Origin: Candidatus Binatia bacterium
GTDB lineage: Bacteria > Desulfobacterota > Binatia > UBA9968 > JAJDTQ01
Direction of reading: 5' to 3'
Assembly: GCA_951813575.1 (NCBI GenBank)
Contig: OX638375.1
Span: 3,795,330 to 3,859,329, forward strand
DNA: 64,000 nt
Positions within the stretch are counted from its first letter, which is position 1. The number at the start of each line of letters is the position of its first letter. Positions 46,497 to 54,374 of the stretch are shown one piece after another. The position numbers and the translations under genes are program-made. The notes under the pieces were generated by a model. The model saw only the letters and a list, made by a program, of their open reading frames with translations. It was not told the DNA's origin and searched no databases.

Positions 46497-46910
46497 ATGC
46501 TGACCGAGAACGACGTTGTGGAGGCCGTCGCGAACCATCTTCGGGCGGCTGGCTGGCGCGTTGAAAGCACCAGCAGGACCAACGACCGCGGCCATGACAT
46601 CTTGGCGACGAAGGATAGGGTGACACTCGCAATCGAGGCAAAGGGCGAGACATCGAGCAAGCTCGGCTCCCGTCGTCACGGGCAGGCGTTCAGTAGCGGC
46701 CAAAAGATCAGCCATGTATCTCGTGCCCTGTACAAAGCGGCCTCCGTCTTTAGCGCAGGCCAATACCGCGCAGGGATCGCGCTGCCTGCGACCGACAGAC
46801 ACCGGAAGCTCATCATGGAAGTTGGGCCTGCGCTGGAGGCGTTGAATGTGTCGGTCTTCTTCGTTCGCAGTGACGGAACCGTATCCCCGCATAGGCACTC
46901 AGGTATATGA
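46497..46910 (+). CDS. Mrr-like PD-(D/E)XK nuclease-fold protein, small
   Basis: This is 137 residues with the minimal restriction-endonuclease fold: LTENDVVEAVANHLRAAGW, then RGHDILA (Asp34), LAIEAKGE (E47-x-K49) and the conserved QAFSSGQKISHVSRALYKA helix. The strands then run GIALPATDRHRK and VGPALEALNVSVFFV. It may be an orphan restriction nuclease or a Holliday-junction-type nuclease. It is encoded just downstream of the decayed HNH gene, in the accessory region. Confidence 0.65.
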   Translation: MLTENDVVEAVANHLRAAGWRVESTSRTNDRGHDILATKDRVTLAIEAKGETSSKLGSRRHGQAFSSGQKISHVSRALYKAASVFSAGQYRAGIALPATDRHRKLIMEVGPALEALNVSVFFVRSDGTVSPHRHSGI

Positions 46911-47374
46911 TCCCAAAAACGGCAAACAGACAGTCCGTGGCTTGGTATCTGAGAAAGGCCGGCCGGAGGCGGTTGGCGATGGAGCCGACATCACCAATGC
47001 GCGGGAAGGCGACGGACAATGCGGGTTCAGCGTTGGGGATGTAGCTGGATCAATCGGTTCGGCAAGTCCTGGGGATGCGCATGAAGCCGTCCGCCATGCG
47101 CCGGGGGGCCGCGTGGGCTCACCTGCATCTCCCGACCGGGACCGTTCGGTCAGGAGTCACTCCGCGGTCCGAGGTGTGCCGTTTATGGAGGCCAGGATCG
47201 CCGACAAGCTGTACGACATCAACTGGATCGACTGGCTGATGCACTTTGAGTTCTCGTAAACTCGGGTGTGGAGGTCCGGTGCGCCCAGGTAATCACAGCA
47301 GCCTCAGGGGGTTCTGTTGAGCCGGGTCTCCACACCAGACTGAGCCCTCGTCCTGAGAAAATGAAAGGAACAAG
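46911..47374. other. 464-bp region without a recognisable gene
   Basis: One plus-strand frame is open to 47259 and ends ARIADKLYDINWIDWLMHFEF, which looks protein-like, but its upstream part is unconvincing and overlaps the nuclease gene. It could be the tail of a lost gene. The last 110 bases carry a nested hairpin (47265-47336) before the next CDS. Confidence 0.5.
47265..47336 (+). ncRNA. Nested hairpin upstream of the deoxyribosyltransferase-like gene
   Basis: GGTGTGGAG (47265-47273) pairs with CTCCACACC (47328-47336). Inside, GTCCGG can pair with CCGGGT and CAGCAG with CTGTTG, giving a stacked, roughly 70-nt structure. It ends 38 bases before the ATG of the next gene. It may be a regulatory leader or a small structured RNA; no family is recognised and no reverse transcriptase gene is nearby. 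Confidence 0.35.
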
Positions 47375-48145
47375 ATGGGAGTGAAAAGAATCCAGTGTTT
47401 TGTCGCTATGTGGCTGGGGGACGATGAATCCTCACGAAACGAGATGAACCAACTCTACGACCTTGTAATCCAGCCAGCCCTTGCTGCGAGCGGTATAGAC
47501 GCCTACCGCGTGGATCGTGATCCTTCAACCGACAAGATCGACGACCGAATCCGAGAGAAGCTCGACGCCTGCGACATGGTTTTGGTTGAACTGACGCACA
47601 ATCCGGAGACGGGAATTCGCGGAAGCGTCATTTATGAGGCGGGATACGCTCACGGCAGTGAGAAACCGACGATCTGGATGTGTCGCGAAGATCTAGCCAG
47701 CAATACCCCTTTCGACATCAGACAGTTCAGGCAGATCCGCTGGAATCTGCGCAAACTCACGGCGGCCGCAGATGAGTTGACGGAAGTTGCCGCTGCCAGG
47801 GCGGAGGAGGTCAGTTCACGTATCGACGAAGATTACATTCCCAATATCGCCGCGAAGGAGGTTAGCGCCGCCGACCCCGACGAAGTGCTGGACGATGATC
47901 TGAAAGCGCTGTTTCTCCAAATTGCCGACAGGATGGAGGCCGAGGACCAAGCCCCAGTCCTGCTTAATCTCCCAGCTAATGAGGTGGCGCTTTTCGAGGA
48001 ATTGGAATCACGCGGACTTTTTTCTTACGCGGAAACTTCGTCTTCTTTGGGGTCTGATGGACTGATGTATGTGGCGACTCGCCTCACCTACAAGGGGCTG
48101 CAATTGCACCGGACGCTGAAATCAACGCTGGGCGGGAATCCCTGA
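47375..48145 (+). CDS. Nucleoside 2-deoxyribosyltransferase-like (NDT/TIR-like fold) protein
   Basis: This is a 256-residue protein. The first 125 residues follow the NDT/SLOG-like pattern: KRIQCFVAMWL, YDLVIQPALAASGIDAYRVD, KIDDRIREKLDACDMVLVEL and SVIYEAGYAHGSEKPTI, with Glu88 in the YEAGYA position of the catalytic Glu. The C-terminal 100 residues (LLNLPANEVALFEELE, then LTYKGLQLHRTL) resemble a winged helix. In defence islands such domains act as nucleotide- or NAD-degrading effectors; that role is inferred from the neighbourhood. Confidence 0.65.
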   Translation: MGVKRIQCFVAMWLGDDESSRNEMNQLYDLVIQPALAASGIDAYRVDRDPSTDKIDDRIREKLDACDMVLVELTHNPETGIRGSVIYEAGYAHGSEKPTIWMCREDLASNTPFDIRQFRQIRWNLRKLTAAADELTEVAAARAEEVSSRIDEDYIPNIAAKEVSAADPDEVLDDDLKALFLQIADRMEAEDQAPVLLNLPANEVALFEELESRGLFSYAETSSSLGSDGLMYVATRLTYKGLQLHRTLKSTLGGNP

Positions 48146-48810
48146 ACGCGTGGTGCCCAACAAGGCTTGCTATGCTGCCCGGGGTGGCCCAGAACACGTC
48201 GCTGCCAGCCAGCGATCAGTCGATATCTTGGCTCTTGCGTCGTCCATCCAACTCCTGCACTCGCGTTCGTCAATGATGTCAGTCGGGAGTTGAGCGAGGT
48301 CTTCGGTGGTGGGGAAAGCCGAGCTGAGAAGGAAGAATGTCAATCACGCTCCGGAGCTTGACGGAGTTGCTGTGGCGCCGCTTGGGGGCGGCACCATGGC
48401 GGATGGATCGAGTACACTTTGCGTCTTGTGGGCAGATAGGTTGCTTGACGAAATCCGACGCCATCAAGAGTGCTTCGATGGCCAGCGGGCTGAACTTCGG
48501 GCGGCCCTCCAGGACAAAGGGAATTAAGCCCACTGGTGAGATGAACTTCGCTCTCGTTTTGTGCGACGGGCCAAATCTATCGGACGAACTGGTCGCATCC
48601 CTGAGACGCGATCAGTGTCTGAGCCGGAATCTCTGGCCTATGGGATTCTTGGTGGTAGAACGGACCACGCATGTGCCTGTCGTAGTGTCATTCAGACCAT
48701 GATTCACTTCGCCTCCACATCCGGCAATCGCAACCTCGACTTGCGCCAAGCGGTACACCCAACGGGAACACGTAGGCAGCCGTGTTCTTCAGAATTAGGA
48801 GTTTGGGGAG
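48146..48810. other. 665-bp region with only short, unassigned frames
   Basis: Plus-strand frames of 73 residues (48306-48527) and 121 residues (48337-48702) and a minus frame at 48279-48533 exist. The stretch near 48541-48700 (MNFALVLCDGPNLSDELVASL to VVVSFRP) looks protein-like but has no family I recognise. It is probably decayed DNA between accessory genes. Confidence 0.45.
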
Positions 48811-49029
48811 TCATTGACCTACCCGCTCGGTGCGCACCGGCAGTGCTTTCGCGTCCAACGTGGACAGATCAACGCGCTGGAATGCTTTGTCGATGTCAAA
48901 GCCCACGACCTCTCCGGTGGCGTCGAGGTCGATGTTGAAACCTAGCGCGATTTCGCGGGTGGTCGTCCCGGGGCCGGGCTTGAGGCTTACGTAGAGGCTG
49001 TCAGTCTCGGGGTAGTAGGACAGTTTCAC
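48811..49029 (-). CDS. DUF2283-family small protein
   Basis: This is 72 residues from the GTG at 49029. It starts KLSYYPETDSLYVSLKPG, with IALGFNIDLDATGEVVGFDID in the middle, the hallmark of DUF2283. These proteins are small beta-rich units of unknown function, often next to toxin-like genes. It lies 43 bases downstream of the PIN-domain gene on the same strand, so it may be its antitoxin-like partner, though that is a guess. Confidence 0.75.
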   Translation of the reverse strand: MKLSYYPETDSLYVSLKPGPGTTTREIALGFNIDLDATGEVVGFDIDKAFQRVDLSTLDAKALPVRTERVGQ

Positions 49030-49072
49030 CGGCGTTCGTCTCCAAATTTGCCACCAAAGGAGATCTGGCTGT

Positions 49073-49534
49073 TCAAGTTCGGCACAAGTCCTTCCTCTGA
49101 AGTAGCCTTTGGTGAGTGCGTTGGAAGTCGCTGCCTTCAAGGGTCGAATAGACCTTGCCTCGCGGGCTGTCGATGAGCCTCTTGTCCTTGAAATCCCGTT
49201 GGAGGGCAGCATCGTTAGAGTACAAGAGACGTGCGCCGCTCACGATGGCGAGGGCCAAAACGTGCAGGTCGTCGGACCTACACAGCCCCTCTTCCTGGAG
49301 TTCCCGTGTCTTCGCAGCCACCTCGTTTTCGCGTACCTGCTGGATCCGTCCAGAATTGAGCGCTTCCCGAGCCCATTCTCGTGCTGGTGTGCGGTCCAGT
49401 TCTGCCAAGAGTTGGCCGCCGACAAACAGACGTCCACTGCGTGCGTTGATCCAATCAAAAAATCTCGCCCCGGCCTCCGGGCGGTCAGTGCCGAACACTT
49501 CAGAGGCTACGTTTGCGTCGACAATCGCACACAT
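49073..49534 (-). CDS. PIN-domain ribonuclease-like protein
   Basis: This is a protein of about 153 residues starting CAIVDANVASEVFG, the first acidic position (Asp6) of a PIN nuclease. ELDRTP supplies a second acidic residue and CRSDDLHVLALAIVSGARLLYSND the C-terminal acidic pair. The extra C-terminal tail is basic (RTHQRLLQRKDL). The ATG at 49534 lies four bases after the stop of the ATPase gene, so the two are co-translated. An earlier start at 49567 would overlap the ATPase gene. It may be the RNase effector of an ATPase-controlled module. Confidence 0.75.
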   Translation of the reverse strand: MCAIVDANVASEVFGTDRPEAGARFFDWINARSGRLFVGGQLLAELDRTPAREWAREALNSGRIQQVRENEVAAKTRELQEEGLCRSDDLHVLALAIVSGARLLYSNDAALQRDFKDKRLIDSPRGKVYSTLEGSDFQRTHQRLLQRKDLCRT

Positions 49535-49538
49535 GCGG

Positions 49539-50897
49539 TCAGAGCCCCAGGGACCTCCGGGTCTCATTCATGAAGAAACTGCGGTAAGTATCGGGAGCAC
49601 CCACAATGTTTCCCTCCAGGTCTATACGGAGCGAGTGAATCTGAACGTCCAAGTCGCCGCGCTCAAAGAAGAGGATGGAAACATCTTCGGGTTTCAACGA
49701 CCCTTTGCCATCGCGAACGTCCATGCGCACACGGTCCAGCATGTGGTCGCTATGGGTTTCGACTATCAACTGCCGGTTGGGTCCAGCGAGGTGACAGAAC
49801 AAGCTTCCAAGTGCGGCTTGAGCGCTGGGGTGGAGATGGACTTCGGGCTGTTGCAAGAGGAACACGTTCGGCCGGTTGTAGCGCCCGAGAAAGCCGGACC
49901 AGGTGTCAGGCCGGACTAGTTCTATAATCACCGGGAGTACTTGACTGACGCCATAGCCGACGTCGATCAGGTTGCGTTGGGGACCTTTCGTCCCTTTTGC
50001 CTTTCCACTGAATTTCCTGATCTGCACCTGAAAGGGTTCGCTTCCCTTCGCCCCGAAGGACTTGACTGAAATCTCGTCGAACAGCCCGGATAGTCGCCCG
50101 AAGGTTTCCAGTGCGTTTTTCAGGCCCTTCCACTCACGTTTGTCCTGAAGAAAGACTTCGGCGAGGTACATCGGGACATAGTCGCCTTCCGGGTCTGGAG
50201 TGGGTCGCGAGGGATCATAAGTGCGCCGGGGTTTGGAACGCACGGGCGCACTGGCGTACGGCCGTTGGCTCTGACGGCCAAATAGCTTCACCTTGTTAGC
50301 GACCTCAGAAAGATGTCGAAGCAGGTCCCAATCCGCGGTGGCGGGAGGTTCGGTGCCGTTTGTGTTCTCAAGGGTGCCCGGGTGCACATCAAAGGGCCAG
50401 GGTTCGTGTTCCAGTTCTGGGTCTACCTCTCCTATCCAAGCGCCGTTCGGCGTTCCTAAGCTAAGGCGTGGAGGCCATTCATCGTATTGGAGTTCTTCCT
50501 CGACCCAAACGTCGACGCAACTAAACCGTTTGCTGCTGGGCGTCGCCGCAGGTCCTTGACGCTCGAAGGTGATGTCGAAGCGATATGGCGATGGCGTTGC
50601 GGCTTTCTTGCCACCCTCAATTCCCCGCGTAGCGGAGAAGCCCACGTGGAAGGCACTCGCCCGACCGGCTCGACCCCCTCTGTGGTGAGCGATCTCGTCG
50701 AAGCTGCCGAGGTCGTAGGGTTCCTCTTTGAAATCCGGGTCGGTTCGGCGGTAGGCGACATCCCACAACGCCCGGATTAACGCTAGAAACGAGGTCTTGC
50801 CGGTGCTGTTTTCACCTACAAGAAGGGTCAGCGGCGCCAAGCGAGCCGTCTGCTCTTCACGAAAGCAACGAAAATTCTTAAGGGTGATCGAATCCAT
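49539..50897 (-). CDS. ABC/OLD-type ATPase (AAA_15/AAA_21-like) paired with PIN protein
   Basis: This is a 452-residue protein starting DSITLKNFRCFREEQTARL, typical of SMC-like ATPases. Walker A is LVGENSTGKTSFLAL (near 27-41), the signature-like segment is IDVGYGVSQVLPVI, Walker B is NVFLLQQPEVHLHPSAQ, and the H-loop is LIVETHSDHMLDRV. The family includes the ATPase halves of PARIS, Septu and OLD systems. No Toprim domain is present; instead a PIN nuclease gene follows four bases downstream. It likely senses a trigger and releases or activates the nuclease. Confidence 0.8.
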   Translation of the reverse strand: MDSITLKNFRCFREEQTARLAPLTLLVGENSTGKTSFLALIRALWDVAYRRTDPDFKEEPYDLGSFDEIAHHRGGRAGRASAFHVGFSATRGIEGGKKAATPSPYRFDITFERQGPAATPSSKRFSCVDVWVEEELQYDEWPPRLSLGTPNGAWIGEVDPELEHEPWPFDVHPGTLENTNGTEPPATADWDLLRHLSEVANKVKLFGRQSQRPYASAPVRSKPRRTYDPSRPTPDPEGDYVPMYLAEVFLQDKREWKGLKNALETFGRLSGLFDEISVKSFGAKGSEPFQVQIRKFSGKAKGTKGPQRNLIDVGYGVSQVLPVIIELVRPDTWSGFLGRYNRPNVFLLQQPEVHLHPSAQAALGSLFCHLAGPNRQLIVETHSDHMLDRVRMDVRDGKGSLKPEDVSILFFERGDLDVQIHSLRIDLEGNIVGAPDTYRSFFMNETRRSLGL

Positions 50898-50927
50898 TGT
50901 GGCTCCTGAACTCTCGTCGCTCCCTCC

Positions 50928-52025
50928 TCACTCTCCATCCAGCTTCCTATGCAGCCACCGCAGGATCGTCGGGAACACGTCCGGCGACTCGCCCATGTGG
51001 CCGCCGGGGAAGAGGCGCATGGCCTTGGGGCTGCCGCACTCCAGCAGCATGAAGAAGTCCTCGATGGGGACCTGGAGGTCGTCCTTGCCGTTGACCAGGA
51101 GCATGGGGGCGCAGGGTTTGTCGAGCAGGCCCTGGTCCTTGAGGGAGAGGATGGGCATGACCTCGCAGAGCTCGTCGAAGGTCCGCTTGCCGAACAGGTT
51201 GGCGCGGGCCTCGATGAGGTCGAACAGGTAGGACGAGGCGTTGCGGGAACGTTGCTGCCATTCAGGCTGGAAGAACCCGTGGATGCCGCCGCCCCAGTTG
51301 ACCGCGGCGCGCAGCCGTTCCGGCTCCACGTGGGCGAGCTTGGTGGACCAGTAGCCGCCGAAGCTGGCGCCCAGGGCGGCGATGCGGGACGCGTCCACTT
51401 CCGGCCGGGTCACCAGGTAGTCCAACGCCGTGCTGTAGACCTCGTGGGCGGTGTCGGACGCGAGCACCGGGGACTCGCCGGTGCCGGGGCTGTCCATGAT
51501 GAAGCAGCCCCAGTCCTCCGCCAGCATGGACTCCACGAAATTGTGGCGGTCCTCCTTCCAGTTGTCGATGCCGCCCCAGTGCATGATGACCGGCGCCGGC
51601 CGCCGGGCCGGAAGGCGCAGGTAGCCCACCACCTGCTTGTCCCGCAGGGGCAGCGCGATGCGCTCCAGCGGCGGGTCGAAGTAGCGCGACGCGGCCAGGT
51701 AGTTCTCGATGGTCTTGCGGTACGCTTCCTGCTTGCCGGGAGAGCTGGGGAAGGGGTGGCGCGCGGTGCCGTAGTAGCCGGCGGCCTGGAAGTAGGCCTC
51801 TTTCGCCTGGTCTTTCTGCTCCCGGGCCTCCGCGTCCCTGGCCGCCTGCTCCCAGCGGGCTCCGGGCCGGCTCCAGGCCTCGGCCCAGTGGTCGGCGTCC
51901 AGACCGTTCAGCTCGGCCAGCACGCCTTCGGCCTCGGCCCCATCCATGAGGTGAAACGGGCTGCGCCTGCCCACGCGTTTGCGTATGCGGTCCTTGATTT
52001 CGTCGAGAGTTGCGGCTTCCGCCAT
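50928..52025 (-). CDS. Alpha/beta hydrolase, FrsA / dihydropseudooxynicotine-hydrolase-like (paralogue)
   Basis: This is a protein of about 365 residues, clearly related to the product of 11652-12782 along its length: HWAEAWSRPGARWEQ, PVIMHWGGIDNWKEDR, IMDSPGTGESPVL, nucleophile elbow ALGASFGGYWSTK, MLLVNGKDDLQVPIEDFF and LFPGGHMGESPD. It has the same helical cap and catalytic layout. The ATG at 52025 precedes MAEAATLDEIK. The substrate is unknown. It marks a return to the metabolic background between the ATPase-PIN pair and the VapBC-like pair. Confidence 0.8.
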   Translation of the reverse strand: MAEAATLDEIKDRIRKRVGRRSPFHLMDGAEAEGVLAELNGLDADHWAEAWSRPGARWEQAARDAEAREQKDQAKEAYFQAAGYYGTARHPFPSSPGKQEAYRKTIENYLAASRYFDPPLERIALPLRDKQVVGYLRLPARRPAPVIMHWGGIDNWKEDRHNFVESMLAEDWGCFIMDSPGTGESPVLASDTAHEVYSTALDYLVTRPEVDASRIAALGASFGGYWSTKLAHVEPERLRAAVNWGGGIHGFFQPEWQQRSRNASSYLFDLIEARANLFGKRTFDELCEVMPILSLKDQGLLDKPCAPMLLVNGKDDLQVPIEDFFMLLECGSPKAMRLFPGGHMGESPDVFPTILRWLHRKLDGE

Positions 52026-52165
52026 GATTGAGTCCTCCGGGTTGCCAGTGGTGTGTTGTACCTGATGAATATGCACAGGAATTCTGCCGCGGGCAACGGG
52101 CGGCCGCTGGCATGTTGGCGTCCGGAATATTATATGGGTGGCCCATATCGATTAATATTGCTACT

Positions 52166-52423
52166 ATGGCAATCATGAAGACGACGGTCGACATCCACGA
52201 CGAGCTGTTGGCGCGCGCAAGACGACACGCGAAGAATACGGGCCGCCCGCTGCGCGCGGTGGTCGAGGATGGTCTTCGTCGGGTGCTCGCGGCACCGGAA
52301 TCCCCCCGCTCATACCGGTTGCCCGACATGAGCGAGGGAGATCCGGGCGCGGCCGATCCGCTCGAAGCGTATTCGTGGCAGGACCTGCGCGGCTTGATCT
52401 ATGGAGAGCCGGAGTCGTCGTGA
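52166..52423 (+). CDS. VapB-like antitoxin
   Basis: This is a protein of about 85 residues (or 82 from the ATG at 52175). The N-terminus [35 protein letters not shown] is a ribbon-helix-helix DNA-binding pattern. The tail with [18 protein letters not shown] is the kind that wraps a VapC toxin. Its TGA overlaps the GTG of the toxin gene. AT-rich sequence just upstream (ATATTATATGGG and following) is the likely autoregulated promoter. Confidence 0.8.
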   Translation: MAIMKTTVDIHDELLARARRHAKNTGRPLRAVVEDGLRRVLAAPESPRSYRLPDMSEGDPGAADPLEAYSWQDLRGLIYGEPESS

Positions 52424-52863
52424 TCGCGGTCGATACCAACGTGCTCGTTTACGCGCATCGTCGGGAATCGGATCTGCACGATGCCGCGTTCGCCGTCGTG
52501 CGGGGTCTGGCCGAAGGAGACCGGGCATGGGCGATTCCCTGGCCCTGCTGTTACGAGTTCCTGAGCGTCGTGACCAATCGCCGGATCTGGAAGGAAGCGG
52601 CCACCCCGTCCGCCCGCGCCTGGCGGCAACTCGAAGCCTGGACGGCGTCACCGTCCAATCGCCTTCTCGGAGAGACCGACGACTTCCTGGATATATTGGG
52701 TGGGCTCGTACAACGACCGCGGGTGCGAGGCGCCACCGTGCACGACGCGCGGGTCGCCGCCATCTGTCTTGCCCACGGCGCCGAGGCGCTGCTCACGCGG
52801 GACCGGGATTTTGCCCTGTTTCCGGAGCTCACCACACGGGATCCCTTCCGCCGTCGTACTTGA
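52420..52863 (+). CDS. VapC-like PIN-domain toxin
   Basis: This is a protein of about 147 residues from the GTG at 52420. The PIN acidic residues are visible: [16 protein letters not shown] (first Asp), [13 protein letters not shown] (Glu), [18 protein letters not shown] (Asp) and [14 protein letters not shown] (Asp). VapC toxins are ribonucleases that cut tRNA or rRNA. The start overlaps the antitoxin stop in GTGA, the usual coupling. Confidence 0.85.
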   Translation: MIAVDTNVLVYAHRRESDLHDAAFAVVRGLAEGDRAWAIPWPCCYEFLSVVTNRRIWKEAATPSARAWRQLEAWTASPSNRLLGETDDFLDILGGLVQRPRVRGATVHDARVAAICLAHGAEALLTRDRDFALFPELTTRDPFRRRT

Positions 52864-53004
52864 TACGTCGCGCACAAGCGTGGCAGGCGGCGCGACTTGC
52901 CGATGGCCTTCCTGCGCGTAAGGGAATGCGTTCCGCTCCACTGCCGTTCGGTTGAGAATATCACGATTTCGTAATACAGAAGAAGTCCATCGGGTTGGAC
53001 GGAC

Positions 53005-53337
53005 ATGACGAAAGAGGACCATTACATCCAGGGCATGGAGGCGTATGCCGATGACCGGTTGGAGGAGGCCGTCGAGTCGTACACGAAGGCTCTGGCCGAC
53101 GATCCCGACTACGCCGACGCGCTGCATGCCCTGGGGATGGCGTACGCGAGTCTGGAACGCCTGGACGAGGCCATCGAAACGGGCAAGCGCCTGATCGAGG
53201 TGAGCCCCGACGATGAGCTTGCCTACACGAGCCTTTCCATCTTCTACCAGCGCAAGGGGATGATCGAGGAGGCCGAAGCCGTCGGCGCCAAGGCCAGGAC
53301 CCTGGGGTGGAAACGGCAGCTCGCCGAGAACAAGTAG
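53005..53337 (+). CDS. Tetratricopeptide repeat protein
   Basis: This is 110 residues made of about three TPR units: YIQGMEAYADDRLEEAVESYTKAL, DYADALHALGMAYASLERLDEAIE, and ELAYTSLSIFYQRKGMIEEAEAVG. It has no signal peptide or membrane segment, so it is probably a cytoplasmic adaptor. It precedes the CoxD-like gene by 79 bases on the same strand and could be expressed with it. Confidence 0.8.
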   Translation: MTKEDHYIQGMEAYADDRLEEAVESYTKALADDPDYADALHALGMAYASLERLDEAIETGKRLIEVSPDDELAYTSLSIFYQRKGMIEEAEAVGAKARTLGWKRQLAENK

Positions 53338-53416
53338 CCGCCGCGGCCCGTAGCGCCGTGGGCGCGTGCGAATCCGCACTCACAAACACGGGGCCGTCCG
53401 CGAAGAAGGGATACGC

Positions 53417-54349
53417 ATGAATCTGGACAGCATTACCGTCGAATCGATCCGTGATTCCCTGAGGGAGCGCAAGTACATCTGCGACCGGAGCCTCGCCACC
53501 GTGGTCTACCTCTCGGTGCGGCTGGGGAAGCCGATCCTGCTGGAAGGGGAGGCGGGCGTGGGCAAGACCGAGATCGCCAAGGTGCTCGCCGACGTGCTGC
53601 AGACACGGCTGATCCGGCTCCAGTGCTACGAGGGTCTGGACTCCAACACCGCCCTCTACGAGTGGAACTATCCCAAGCAGATGCTGCGCATCAAGCTCGA
53701 GGAAATCGGTTCCCGGGACCGGGAGTCGGTGGAGACCGAGATCTTCTCCGAAGACTACCTCATCAGCCGGCCGCTGCTGGATGCCATCCGCACCGACGGC
53801 GCCGAGCCCCCGGTGCTGCTCATCGACGAGATCGACCGCGCCGACATGGAGTTCGAGGCGTTCCTTCTGGAGGTGCTGTCGGACTTCCAGATCAGTATCC
53901 CGGAGGTGGGCACCATCCGGGCGGACAAGCGGCCCTACGTGTTCCTCACCTCCAACCGCACCCGGGAGATCCACGACGCGCTCAAGCGGCGCTGCCTCTA
54001 CCACTGGATCGAGTACCCCACCTTCGACAAGGAGTACGAGATCATCATGACCAAGTATCCGGAGGTCCAGAAGGTCATGGCCGAGCAGATCTGCGCGTTC
54101 ATGCAGCAGGTGCGGCAGATGAACTTCTACAAGCGTCCGGGAGTGGCGGAGACCCTGGACTGGGCGTCGGCGCTGCTGCTGCTGAACCGGGCCGAGCTGG
54201 ATCCGGAGATCGTGAAGGAGACGGTGGGCTGCGTGTTCAAGTACCGCGAGGACCTGCACCACCTGGAGGAAGAGCTGTCCGGCGACAAGCTCGACATGGA
54301 CCGCATCCTCAAGGAGCCGGCCACGGTGGTGGGCGGCAACGCCCAGTAG
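53417..54349 (+). CDS. MoxR-family AAA+ ATPase, CoxD-like
   Basis: This is a 310-residue MoxR-type AAA+ protein. Walker A is LEGEAGVGKTEIAKVL, Walker B is VLLIDEIDRADMEFEAF, sensor 1 is YVFLTSNRTREIHDAL, and the arginine finger is in LKRRCLYHW. Its gene is followed by VWA and XdhC-family genes, which is the coxD-coxE-coxF arrangement for maturing aerobic CO dehydrogenase or related molybdenum hydroxylases. AAGAAGGG precedes the ATG. The enzyme subunits it serves are not in the window. Confidence 0.85.
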   Translation: MNLDSITVESIRDSLRERKYICDRSLATVVYLSVRLGKPILLEGEAGVGKTEIAKVLADVLQTRLIRLQCYEGLDSNTALYEWNYPKQMLRIKLEEIGSRDRESVETEIFSEDYLISRPLLDAIRTDGAEPPVLLIDEIDRADMEFEAFLLEVLSDFQISIPEVGTIRADKRPYVFLTSNRTREIHDALKRRCLYHWIEYPTFDKEYEIIMTKYPEVQKVMAEQICAFMQQVRQMNFYKRPGVAETLDWASALLLLNRAELDPEIVKETVGCVFKYREDLHHLEEELSGDKLDMDRILKEPATVVGGNAQ

Positions 54350-54374
54350 CCGCCCGGCCGGCCCGGACCTTCCC

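Noticed and set aside
47265..48145. Retron with NDT-like effector
   Set aside because: No reverse transcriptase (no YADD-type motif) is found on either side of the hairpin and effector gene.
48279..48533. IS5-like transposase fragment on the minus strand
   Set aside because: A short stretch vaguely recalls transposase sequence but no catalytic motif or inverted ends were found.
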